From an archaeon (GTDB lineage: Archaea; Asgardarchaeota; Hermodarchaeia; Hermodarchaeales; Hermodarchaeaceae), in assembly GCA_016550485.1 (NCBI GenBank), contig JABXGV010000271.1:1-9553 (forward strand): a DNA stretch of 9,553 nucleotides, written 5' to 3'. The notes below the pieces were generated by a model. That model was not told the DNA's origin and searched no databases. It saw nothing but the letters and a program-made list of their open reading frames with translations. Position 1 is the first letter of the stretch, and every line of letters begins with the position of its first letter. The translations under genes and the position numbers were made by a program. Shown in pieces: positions 1-6,692 of this stretch.

Positions 1-1457
1 AGACGGTTGCAGTAGGCGCGTATTATTGCAGGATCATGGGTTGCTAGGATAACCGCGCCACCCTTTGTAGAGAGTTGTTTGATTATTGTCATCATCTGGT
101 GTACGTTTCTATAATCTAGCCCAATGAAAGGCTCATCAAGGAGGAGTAGGCGAGGCTGATGTACTAAGATAGAGGCGATTGTCAAACGGCGCTGTTCTCC
201 GATGCTGAGCGAGAAGGGGGAGCGGGTACGAAAGTCACTCAGCCCGAAATTTCTGAGTAGTGATTGTGCGCTGTCCTCAGCTTCATCTGGCGCGGGTTTC
301 TTGAGGTGGCGACTTGCAAGAAGCATCTCATCCCAGACTGTGCGTTCGAAAAGTTGGTGGAGCGGGTTTTGGAAAACGAAGCCTACATCACGCGCTAATT
401 CCGAAACAGAGCGCCCAGTAATTGGATACCCGTTTAGTTCGAGGGTTCCACTATCTTGGGATAATAACCCAATCAGGTGTTGCAGCAGAGTCGTCTTTCC
501 TGAGCCATTTGCCCCAAAGAGCCCAACCACTTCTTTAGGATACAGTGCAAAAGAGATGTCTTTGAGTGCAAACCCAGTGGATGAAGAAGCGTGGGTTTTA
601 GGGTATGAGAAGTTGAGTTCACGAACTGCGAGAGTGGGTGATTCATCTCCAACACCGGATGAAGAGTATCTAGCGTTTTCAATGGGCGCAAGATACACTC
701 CAAGCTTTTGAAGAATCGATGGGTTTTGACGTAGTCGTGAAGGGCTTCCATCAAAAACGATTCGCCCAGCCTCCATAAGGAGGCAACGGGAAGCAATTCG
801 AAGAAAGTGAGATATGCGGTGATCGACTACAAGGATTGTGGTTCTAGAAGCACGGTTTAAGTGGGCTAAGGTGGATAGCACTTCCCGCGTGGTGGGTGGA
901 TCGAGTCGGGCGGTGGGTTCATCTAGTAGAATAATTGGAGATTGGAGGGCTAAGAACGAAGCAATGACAAGTTTCTGTTTTTCTCCACCTGAAAGAGTCA
1001 ATGTGCTTCGGTCATAGATTTTTCCAGCATTAACTAGAGCTAAAGCTGTTTTGATTTTTTGTGGTATTTCGGATTGGGGGGTTTGGAAATTTTCTAGACC
1101 GAAAGCCATCTCATCAGCTACATTGAGGGTTACAATCTGACTGTCAGGGTCCTGCTGTACTAGACTGATTGTTTTCGCGAGTTCATAGATTGGTAGAGCG
1201 CGAGTGTCAACACCGTGAATACGAACCGTGCCTTTGGAGTCTCCTTTGAATTCATGGGGAATAAATCCGGCTAGGCTGCGAGTGAGTGTGCTTTTACCGC
1301 AACCGCTTGGACCTGCAAGAAGGACAAATTCACCTTCTTGAATGGTCAAGGCGATATTTCGTAGAACGGGTTCTGTAGTACCTACATAGGTGAAGGAGAA
1401 ATTGTCCACATCAATTGCTGGAGGTGAAGAGGAATTCCCCTTGTTAGCTAATGACAA
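1..1457 (-). CDS. Dual-domain ECF-type ABC transporter ATPase (EcfA/CbiO/YkoD-like), 3' end beyond the window
   Basis: Cytoplasmic ATPase expected to power an energy-coupling-factor importer. The frame is open for 485 codons and leaves through position 1, so the C-terminus is missing. Two complete nucleotide-binding domains are visible. Domain 1 has Walker A GPSGCGKST (49-57), signature LSGGE (155-159), Walker B IILLDE (175-180) and H-loop His213. Domain 2 has Walker A GANGSGKTT (315-323), Q-loop VFQNPLHQLF (361-370, the form typical of EcfA/CbiO), signature LSIGE (417-421), Walker B LLLLDE (437-442) and His474. Two NBDs in one chain is the YkoD arrangement. There is no ATG. I chose TTG at 1457, which has GGAAGG 9-10 nt upstream and overlaps the S-component gene by 14 nt, as expected for translational coupling. 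GTG at 1409 is possible but would start right at the first beta strand. Function is sure at family level; the substrate is unknown. Confidence 0.93.
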   Translation of the reverse strand, partial: MSLANKGNSSSPPAIDVDNFSFTYVGTTEPVLRNIALTIQEGEFVLLAGPSGCGKSTLTRSLAGFIPHEFKGDSKGTVRIHGVDTRALPIYELAKTISLVQQDPDSQIVTLNVADEMAFGLENFQTPQSEIPQKIKTALALVNAGKIYDRSTLTLSGGEKQKLVIASFLALQSPIILLDEPTARLDPPTTREVLSTLAHLNRASRTTILVVDHRISHFLRIASRCLLMEAGRIVFDGSPSRLRQNPSILQKLGVYLAPIENARYSSSGVGDESPTLAVRELNFSYPKTHASSSTGFALKDISFALYPKEVVGLFGANGSGKTTLLQHLIGLLSQDSGTLELNGYPITGRSVSELARDVGFVFQNPLHQLFERTVWDEMLLASRHLKKPAPDEAEDSAQSLLRNFGLSDFRTRSPFSLSIGEQRRLTIASILVHQPRLLLLDEPFIGLDYRNVHQMMTIIKQLSTKGGAVILATHDPAIIRAYCNR

Positions 1458-2502
1458 GGCTTGAGACCTTCCTGACCCAAAATTCTCCCGAATAAGATTT
1501 TGCGACAATACGCAGTCCATTATCGACGATGATGATAATACCAGAGTCACTGAGAACATCTACCAGAGAAAAAGTGGCAGAGTAGCCGTCCGAGGCTAAA
1601 ACAAGTAACGTTGAAGCGCCTTCTGCTGGCTGAGCATGTGAAAGAATAATTGCTAGGGGAATCCCTGTGTAATTCTGTGGAGGAACATAGGTTACTGAAC
1701 CAACCAGCTCGGCTTCAACAATTATCTCTTCTGAAGAGAATGCTGAATACGTGAACCTGTAGGGATTGTTAACAAGACCTGTTACATCGCAGCTAAGGGG
1801 ATCTACAATTGGGCGCCATACAAAGATTGTGTAAAGACCCGCACCAATGAATATTATTGAAAGGAAGACCACTGCAGAGATTTTGTAAGGGTTAAGATAC
1901 CGCTTTTGAGTGCGGGTTTTCGTTACGGTGGGAGGTGTGGGTGTCCGTACTTGCATTACATTTGCTTCGATAACTAAATCTAGGGTTGCCTTACCAAAGT
2001 ACCCAGCGAAGATGATGCCTGAGGAAAACGCAAGAACCACTAAGAGGAGGAAGAACACCAGTGGTACACCTGAAAAATAGAGGAGCTGAAACAACACTAC
2101 ATTAGAGGCTGCGGCTAAACCACTTATGATACAATAGATTGGAAGGGAGTCTCTGTAACCGGTAGCAGTCAGACCTGCGTCTATGATAAGCCCTTGAGCG
2201 AGGCTTACTAAAACAATGACAATGCCATGGGGATTACCGGTGAAGAACTCTACTAATCCCTTCAGCAACCCTGTAAGCGTTGCTGCACCTGTTTTCCTGA
2301 CTAGCCCAGCTGCCAAGACTATCCAAAACACGTGTAATCCACTAAGGAATTGGCCTGCCCCAAATGGGACTCCGACGGCGACATTGACCAGTCGGCCTAG
2401 GTAGCCCACGTATGTGCTTAGGGCGCCACCGAGTGCGCTCAGTACCCCAATAGTGACCAGATCGCGTGTGCGGAAATAATAGACTGGGGTATTTGATTTC
2501 AT
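1444..2502 (-). CDS. YkoE-like ECF transporter S component with C-terminal extracytoplasmic sulfite-oxidase-like domain
   Basis: 352 aa. Residues about 12-180 form a multi-helix membrane domain resembling the YkoE family (S component of the HMP/thiamine ECF transporter). It has the pattern of a Gly/Ala-rich helix, LVRKTGAATLTGLLKGLVEF (67-86), then GNPHG (89-93) and LAQGL (101-105). YkoE proteins are normally about 190-200 aa. Here a Thr/Lys-rich linker (185-201) leads to an extra transmembrane helix (207-228) and a roughly 120-residue domain (235-347). That domain has the layout of a molybdopterin-binding-like (sulfite oxidase) fold: VTGLVNNP (240-247), YTGIPL (278-283), ASDGY (303-307). The ASDGY element also occurs in both repeats of the upstream gene product. 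The ATG lies one nt after the upstream stop, and the next gene overlaps the 3' end, so this is an operon member. S-component identity is fairly secure. The HMP/thiamine substrate is only suggested by family. Confidence 0.82.
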   Translation of the reverse strand: MKSNTPVYYFRTRDLVTIGVLSALGGALSTYVGYLGRLVNVAVGVPFGAGQFLSGLHVFWIVLAAGLVRKTGAATLTGLLKGLVEFFTGNPHGIVIVLVSLAQGLIIDAGLTATGYRDSLPIYCIISGLAAASNVVLFQLLYFSGVPLVFFLLLVVLAFSSGIIFAGYFGKATLDLVIEANVMQVRTPTPPTVTKTRTQKRYLNPYKISAVVFLSIIFIGAGLYTIFVWRPIVDPLSCDVTGLVNNPYRFTYSAFSSEEIIVEAELVGSVTYVPPQNYTGIPLAIILSHAQPAEGASTLLVLASDGYSATFSLVDVLSDSGIIIIVDNGLRIVAKSYSGEFWVRKVSSLVIS

Positions 2503-2503
2503 T

Positions 2504-3757
2504 TCACGGAACTTCTCGAAGTTTTAGTGTAGGAACCACATCGATTGTCAACAAGTGACTTGACTTTCCCATATACAAATCGGAGAAGGTAGCTTCAATA
2601 GCGGAGTATGAAATTGGCGGCTTTAGTTCTGTAGGTGTTATTGTTCTAGACGTTGGTGGATACGTGTCTGAAAGGATTTCAATGGTGATAACGTTTCTCG
2701 TCCATCGGGCACCTGCACTTCCAAAGAACCAAGAGGGATGAGTGGTTAGTTCTGCGTCAGTATTATTGTAGGCTTCATCAGATGGAAGGAATGCTGTGCG
2801 AGGACCATCAGCCCAATCAGGGATTTTTGTACCATTGAAAGAATAAGCGAGAATCAAGTCTCCTTGAATATTGTAGATACTCGTATTGGGATAGAGATTG
2901 TAATATGCATAGGATACGGAATAGCCATCACTGGCGTTGACTCTGACTACATCGTTTTGGTCAATTGTTCCTATTATCTCAACTATATCTGAAAGTAAGG
3001 GTCCTATGTAGGTCCCGTAATCACGCCAATTTCCGAACTTGTTCTGGTACACTGAAACCCCCTGTAGATTATCCATCAGAGCAAGCTCAAGCCAGTAAAC
3101 TCTCTCTTCTTCTTCACCATTAATGAGGCGGATGTAGTTGAGTCCGCCAAAGTAGGTATCCCTGAGGACCTCGATTTTTACTACATTTCTGACCCATCGA
3201 CCACCTCCACTCCCAAAGAACCATGCAGGGTGAGTGGTCTGATTCGCGTCATCGACACTATAGCCTAAATCAGATGGCAGAAAAACAGTTCGTGGGCCAT
3301 CTTGCCATGGGTTTGGAGAGGAGTCGGGTGTTGTTCCATTGTACGAATAGGCTAGAATGAGATCTCCTTGGATATTGTGAATGCTCGTATTGGGATAGAC
3401 GTTATAATACGCGTAATACTGCGCAAACCCATCACTGGCTGACACCTTTACTGTGTCATTTTCACCGATGATGATGTTCGCGGATTCAAGAAGGGTGGAG
3501 AGCCGGGGACCGATATAGGTTCCAGTACCACCCCAGTTCATGTATTGATTCTGGTATGACGAGTTGCCTTGAAGGGGATTCATCAAAGCGAGTTGGTTGA
3601 GGGTGAAGTTGACTTCAACATCTCCATCGATAACAGTGATACTACGTGAAGTATCCGGTGGAGGAGGTAGAAAATAGGGTAGAAGGATAAGCGTTCCACC
3701 AGCAATTATAATCGCTGCTGCGACAATAGCGAGTCCAATTTTCATATCCCGGCGCAT
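2504..3757 (-). CDS. Membrane-anchored extracytoplasmic protein with two tandem sulfite-oxidase-like (molybdopterin-binding-like) repeats
   Basis: About 417 aa, first gene of the minus-strand unit. A basic start (MRRDMK) is followed by one hydrophobic helix (about 6-30) and a Pro-rich hinge, indicating a signal anchor with the rest outside. Two repeats follow (41-203 and 209-366), offset by 168 residues. Shared elements are GTYIGP, ASDG(F/Y), YAYYN-YPNTSI, NIQGDLILAYS, DGPRT-FLPSD, THP-WFFGS and RW-RNV-IE. The layout matches sulfite-oxidase-type domains, but the whole protein has no cysteine, so the molybdenum-ligating Cys is absent and catalysis of that kind is unlikely. About ten N-X-S/T sequons suggest glycosylation. 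A C-terminal tail of about 50 residues has no recognised domain. I chose ATG at 3757 because AAGGT sits 7 nt upstream; a GTG at 3763 in the same frame lies too close to that site. Role is inferred: an accessory, perhaps ligand-binding, partner of the adjacent S component. Confidence 0.8.
   Translation of the reverse strand: MRRDMKIGLAIVAAAIIIAGGTLILLPYFLPPPPDTSRSITVIDGDVEVNFTLNQLALMNPLQGNSSYQNQYMNWGGTGTYIGPRLSTLLESANIIIGENDTVKVSASDGFAQYYAYYNVYPNTSIHNIQGDLILAYSYNGTTPDSSPNPWQDGPRTVFLPSDLGYSVDDANQTTHPAWFFGSGGGRWVRNVVKIEVLRDTYFGGLNYIRLINGEEEERVYWLELALMDNLQGVSVYQNKFGNWRDYGTYIGPLLSDIVEIIGTIDQNDVVRVNASDGYSVSYAYYNLYPNTSIYNIQGDLILAYSFNGTKIPDWADGPRTAFLPSDEAYNNTDAELTTHPSWFFGSAGARWTRNVITIEILSDTYPPTSRTITPTELKPPISYSAIEATFSDLYMGKSSHLLTIDVVPTLKLREVP
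2660..3132 (-). repeat. Internal repeat copy 2 of the anchored sulfite-oxidase-like protein
   Basis: Second copy of the same domain, with the same ordered blocks as copy 1 (NW--GTYIGP, ASDG, YPNTSI, DGPRT, THPSWFFGS, RW-RNV). It is slightly shorter because the loop between the NGT and DGPRT elements has fewer residues. It is followed by a unique tail of about 50 residues. Confidence 0.75.
3133..3637 (-). repeat. Internal repeat copy 1 of the anchored sulfite-oxidase-like protein
   Basis: First of two in-frame copies of an approximately 160-codon domain; the period between copies is 504 bp. The similarity is still visible in DNA: the 16-mer ctcgtattgggataga at 3384-3399 recurs exactly at 2880-2895, and the surrounding YPNTSI-NIQGDLILAYS codons match closely. 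This points to a tandem duplication that is either fairly recent or under strong conservation. Confidence 0.75.
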
Positions 3758-3802
3758 AGGCACAACCTTGAGAGGTTTGATTAGTCCGCAAAGCTAACTA
3801 GG

Positions 3803-3822
3803 ATATGCACGACGGTGCATAT
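3803..3822. promoter_or_regulatory. Perfect 8-bp inverted repeat overlapping a TATA-like box; candidate operator
   Basis: ATATGCAC, spacer GACG, GTGCATAT: both 8-bp arms pair perfectly. On the minus strand the distal arm merges with ATATAT (3819-3824), which would place a start of transcription near 3795, about 40 nt before the ATG at 3757. A dyad covering or following the TATA box is the usual place for an archaeal repressor to block TBP/TFB or RNA polymerase. The regulator is unknown, and the site is seen only once in this window. Confidence 0.5.
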
Positions 3823-3880
3823 ATGTCGCCCTAGGCTACTCACCCGCTAAATAAGGTTTGTGCAAAGCACAGATTTTGCT

Positions 3881-3893
3881 TAAGTTTTATTTG
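3881..3893 (+). promoter_or_regulatory. Weak TATA-like candidate promoter for fwdA
   Basis: The AT-rich run taagttttatttg could serve as a BRE/TATA region, giving a leader of roughly 85 nt before the TTG start. A second candidate is gataatgcttaatag at 3919-3933. Neither matches a strong archaeal consensus, so the exact promoter is uncertain. Confidence 0.25.
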
Positions 3894-3990
3894 CGAATCA
3901 CCCTGATGGTCGTTCTTTGATAATGCTTAATAGTCCTTAGACATGTTAAACGAGTATACCTCTAGAAGAAGAACGAGTAAGATACAAGCT

Positions 3991-3995
3991 GGTGA
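3991..3995 (+). promoter_or_regulatory. Ribosome binding site deciding the TTG start of fwdA
   Basis: GGTGA, complementary to the anti-Shine-Dalgarno end of archaeal 16S rRNA, ends 6 nt before TTG at 4002. The next in-frame ATG (4017) is 21 nt from this site, so the TTG is the better start. Confidence 0.55.
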
Positions 3996-4001
3996 ATCGT
4001 C

Positions 4002-5708
4002 TTGCAGAAGCGCACTATGATTATTCGGAACGGATTTGTCGTGGACCCAAAGAACAATGTCCACGAGGTCAAGGATATCGAAATCAAAGACGGCAGGGTA
4101 GTCGAGTCTGTTGACTCAGAGGGAGCAGAGATTATCGACGCGAAGGGACTCCTCGTCGTACCTGGCGGGGTTGAAATCCACGCCCACCTCGCCACACCCA
4201 AGGTGGACTCTGGGCGCGTTCTTCGCTGCGACCAATCGAGGATGGATCCTTACACGTATTCAGATATTTGCCGAGCTGGAGTGTGGGCAAGTGTCCCCCC
4301 AACTCACATCACTGGCTACAAGTATTCCGAACTTGGCTACACCTTCGTCACAGAGGCTGCTACTGCAGGATTGGTAGCCCGACACACCCACGAAGAACTC
4401 AGCGAGATTAATCCCCTTGACAAAATCATGTTCCCCCTCTTTGGGAACCACCAGCTATTCATGGAGTACGCGCGCGAGAAAGAGTACGACAAGCTGGCTG
4501 CCTTCGCTGCATGGATGTTACGTGCCACAAAGGGCTTCGCATTAAAGGCGGTGAACCCCACAGGGGTAGCCGATTGGTCGTGGGGCGGAAACGTTGAATC
4601 GCTAGACCAGAAGATCCGAGCCTTCGACGTGACCTCACGCGAAGTCATCATCGGTCTCATAGAAGCCTCCGAACGACTGAAACTACCACACCCAGTTCAT
4701 CTCCACGCAAATATGCTTGGTAGACCAGGCAACAGCGCAATTACTGTGGATACAATGGAGATAGCTAATAAGCTTCCAATCAACCGTGACTCGGGCATCA
4801 ACCTACACATGACGCACCTCCAGTTCCACGCTTACGGCGGCGACGACTTTGCCAGCTTCCGATCCGGCTCGGAACCTGTTGTGAATTTCCTCAAGAACCA
4901 CAAGAACATCAGCGCCGACCTAGGACAAGTCGTCTTCGCAGACACGACAACGATGACCGCGGATGGACCCTGGGAGTGGATTCTCCGCGGGATATCGGGA
5001 AGCCGCTGGTGCAACGATGATATCGAGGTTGAGTGTGGCGGCGGTGTTGTACCCTACGAGTTCAAGCGGAGTTCCCGGGTGAACGCTGTCCAGTGGGGAA
5101 TTGGCCTTGAGATTGCGTTGATGGTTAATGAACCGTGGCGGGTTTTCCCAACTACGGATCACCCAAATGCGGGAACCTTTGTGAATTATCCACATATCGC
5201 TGCGTGGCTTATGAGCCGGAAGGCCCGTGAGAGCGTGATTGGTGATATGAAGCGAAGCGCCAAGGCACGGATGATTCTTCCCTCTATCGACACAGAATTT
5301 TCACTAAAGGACTTCATCACATCTACTCGCGCAGGTCCGGCGCGCTCCCTTGGGTTATACCAGAAAGGTCATCTAGGAGTGGGAGCTGATGCCGATGTCG
5401 CGATTTACAAGTTAGATGCGCAGAAGGACTATGCATCCAGTCCCGATAAGTTGGTTCGTGCTTTCACCCAAGCTGAGTATACCATAAAGGATGGACGAAT
5501 CGTTCAAAAGCGGGGTAAGATGGTGACTCTACCTAAGGGGCGTACCTACTGGGTTGATGCTCATATGGAACCTGATCTGGAAGCGACGGTAGAGCAGGAT
5601 ATTCGGGCGAAATTCGAGAAGCGCTACTCGATTCAGTTTGAGAACTATCCTGTGTCCAAGCGTTATCTAGATTGGTCTGCACCGGTTCGTCCGCACCTCG
5701 TGTCCTAG
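4002..5708 (+). CDS. fwdA: Formylmethanofuran dehydrogenase subunit A (amidohydrolase superfamily)
   Basis: 568 aa, the usual length of FwdA/FmdA. In the known complex this subunit is a binuclear-zinc amidohydrolase that interconverts formate plus methanofuran and formylmethanofuran, while FwdB reduces CO2 to formate. The expected metal ligands are present: HxH at His60/His62, carboxylation-candidate Lys182 in LKAVNPTG, His233/His235 in VHLHANMLGRPGN, His269/His272 in LHMTHLQFHAYGG, and Asp386 in TTDHPNAG. The N-terminal strand (MIIRNGFVVDP) and the C-terminal cap (IKDGRIVQKRGKMV, 495-508) are typical of amidohydrolase composite domains. The start is TTG, supported by GGTGA upstream. The first gene downstream follows after 12 nt. 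No fwdB, C or D lies within the window, so partners must be encoded elsewhere or this copy works alone. Codon choice changes near 5040-5090. Family assignment is very confident; use in CO2 reduction versus formyl oxidation is not determined. Confidence 0.95.
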   Translation: MQKRTMIIRNGFVVDPKNNVHEVKDIEIKDGRVVESVDSEGAEIIDAKGLLVVPGGVEIHAHLATPKVDSGRVLRCDQSRMDPYTYSDICRAGVWASVPPTHITGYKYSELGYTFVTEAATAGLVARHTHEELSEINPLDKIMFPLFGNHQLFMEYAREKEYDKLAAFAAWMLRATKGFALKAVNPTGVADWSWGGNVESLDQKIRAFDVTSREVIIGLIEASERLKLPHPVHLHANMLGRPGNSAITVDTMEIANKLPINRDSGINLHMTHLQFHAYGGDDFASFRSGSEPVVNFLKNHKNISADLGQVVFADTTTMTADGPWEWILRGISGSRWCNDDIEVECGGGVVPYEFKRSSRVNAVQWGIGLEIALMVNEPWRVFPTTDHPNAGTFVNYPHIAAWLMSRKARESVIGDMKRSAKARMILPSIDTEFSLKDFITSTRAGPARSLGLYQKGHLGVGADADVAIYKLDAQKDYASSPDKLVRAFTQAEYTIKDGRIVQKRGKMVTLPKGRTYWVDAHMEPDLEATVEQDIRAKFEKRYSIQFENYPVSKRYLDWSAPVRPHLVS

Positions 5709-5720
5709 GGGCGGGTTCGA

Positions 5721-6581
5721 GTGCCGGTAGGGTCTACCCCATCGGATCTACGTATTAAGCTAATGCAGCTTGAGCACCTTGACGCCGTGGTCCAGATGAT
5801 GAGGGAAGAGGGTTGGACGCCCACGCGGGGTGACTTGGCGAACGTGCTGAGCTACGAGCCCGAAGGCTGTTTTATTGCAGAAGTCAACGGGGAGGTTGTG
5901 GGCTCGGTCACTACCACCCTGTACACGCATTTTGGCTGGATTGGCATGATGATGGTACGGAAAGACCTCCGACGCCGCCACATCGGGTCAACCTTGTTGA
6001 AAACCGCCCTCAAGTACTTCAAGAAGAAAAGCGTCCCTACCGCAAGGCTCGAGGCGGACCCACCGGGTGTTCCGCTCTATGAGAGTTTTGGCTTCGTGAA
6101 AGAGTGTGATTCGCAGCGGTGGTTTGGAGAGCCCTTCAAAATACGGAATGTACCTGGAACCGGGCGTGCCACGAAAGCCGACCTTGAAGCGGTACTAGCC
6201 TTGGATAAGAGAGCCTTTGGCGACGACCGCAGCCGCGTTCTCACACGCCTATTCGAATATTCGGATTTCGCATTCAAAGTTCGAAAGGATCCAAGTTTAG
6301 GAATTATAATGGGCCGAAAGACTGCTGTTGGGACCCTATTAGGACCCTTCATCGCAGCCAATGCAAATGTGGCCAAGCGGCTACTGCGTTGGGCAATAGG
6401 ATTTGTGGAGGAAGGTCAAGCCTATGTGGGAATTCCTGAAACATGCGGAAATGCCCGCTTATTATTAACCTCCCAACGCTTCAGGATAAAATCAGTACTC
6501 ACACGAATGTATTGGGGTGACCCACCGAGAAGCGGCAACCCACAATTGGAATACGGTATTGCGGCTTCTGCTACAGGATAG
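5721..6581 (+). CDS. Two-domain GNAT acetyltransferase (GNAT plus YitH-like C-terminal domain)
   Basis: 286 aa. The N-terminal domain (about 9-136) is a GNAT N-acetyltransferase fold: beta1 DLRIKLM, then FIAEVNGEVVGSV (51-63), the acetyl-CoA-binding motif A region MMMVRKDLRRRHIGSTLL (76-93), and PLYESFGFVKE (118-128). Residues about 146-282 resemble the C-terminal YitH-type acetyltransferase domain, with ADLEAVLALDKRAFGDDR (153-170), a basic-loop strand near 199-210 (RKTAVGTLLGPF) and an LLLTSQRF element (247-254). Such proteins use acetyl-CoA, but the acceptor is unknown. The start is GTG at 5721. The alternative ATG at 5763 would remove most of strand beta1, and the GTG has a G-rich GGGGCGGG just upstream. 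The 12-nt gap after fwdA suggests co-transcription, so a link to C1-cofactor metabolism is possible but unproven. Confidence 0.87.
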   Translation: MPVGSTPSDLRIKLMQLEHLDAVVQMMREEGWTPTRGDLANVLSYEPEGCFIAEVNGEVVGSVTTTLYTHFGWIGMMMVRKDLRRRHIGSTLLKTALKYFKKKSVPTARLEADPPGVPLYESFGFVKECDSQRWFGEPFKIRNVPGTGRATKADLEAVLALDKRAFGDDRSRVLTRLFEYSDFAFKVRKDPSLGIIMGRKTAVGTLLGPFIAANANVAKRLLRWAIGFVEEGQAYVGIPETCGNARLLLTSQRFRIKSVLTRMYWGDPPRSGNPQLEYGIAASATG

Positions 6582-6692
6582 GGTTAGGTTTAGCGATTCC
6601 TGAAACGAAAAACTAATAACCACAGGATAGTTGCGTCCAATGGCTCCATTATTTCTCGATTGCTTTAGATATTGGAGCGCTGGTGCTACACA
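6582..6692 (+). promoter_or_regulatory. Short intergenic gap with candidate promoter and ribosome binding site for the GNAT-fusion gene
   Basis: The 111-nt gap is AT-richer than its flanks. CGAAAAACTAATAAC (6605-6619) resembles a purine-rich BRE followed by a weak TATA box. GGTG at 6682-6685 lies 7 nt before the ATG at 6693 and fits a Shine-Dalgarno site. The gene may therefore have its own promoter as well as possible read-through from fwdA. No clear T-tract terminator is seen. Confidence 0.35.

Larger units (their letters stand above)
3758..4001. promoter_or_regulatory. Divergent intergenic region between the transporter unit and fwdA
   Basis: This 244-bp non-coding stretch separates two divergently transcribed units, so both promoters should lie here. 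It holds the palindrome described separately, a TATA-like ATATAT on the minus strand at 3819-3824, and an AT-rich stretch (taagttttattt, 3881-3892) that could be a plus-strand TATA region. I looked for a TPP riboswitch core and for tRNA-like structure and saw neither. Confidence 0.6.

Noticed and set aside
202..711. Plus-strand open frame of 169 codons
   Set aside because: It lies wholly opposite the ABC ATPase frame, whose Walker and signature motifs are unmistakable; the plus-strand translation is Ser/Arg-rich with no domain pattern.
2504..3757. Functional molybdenum oxidoreductase
   Set aside because: The fold pattern matches, but the protein has no cysteine to ligate molybdenum and no partner subunit is nearby.
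3861..3885. Short hairpin gcaaa...tttgc / aagca...tgctt near the fwdA promoter
   Set aside because: Arms are only 5 bp and AT-rich, close to chance expectation.
3764..4001. TPP riboswitch upstream of the YkoE-like operon
   Set aside because: Expected from the possible thiamine link, but I could not find the conserved CUGAGA and ACCUGA-type core on either strand.
6580..6594. Telomere-like GGGTTAGGTTTAG string
   Set aside because: Occurs once only, at the end of a gene; no tandem array.
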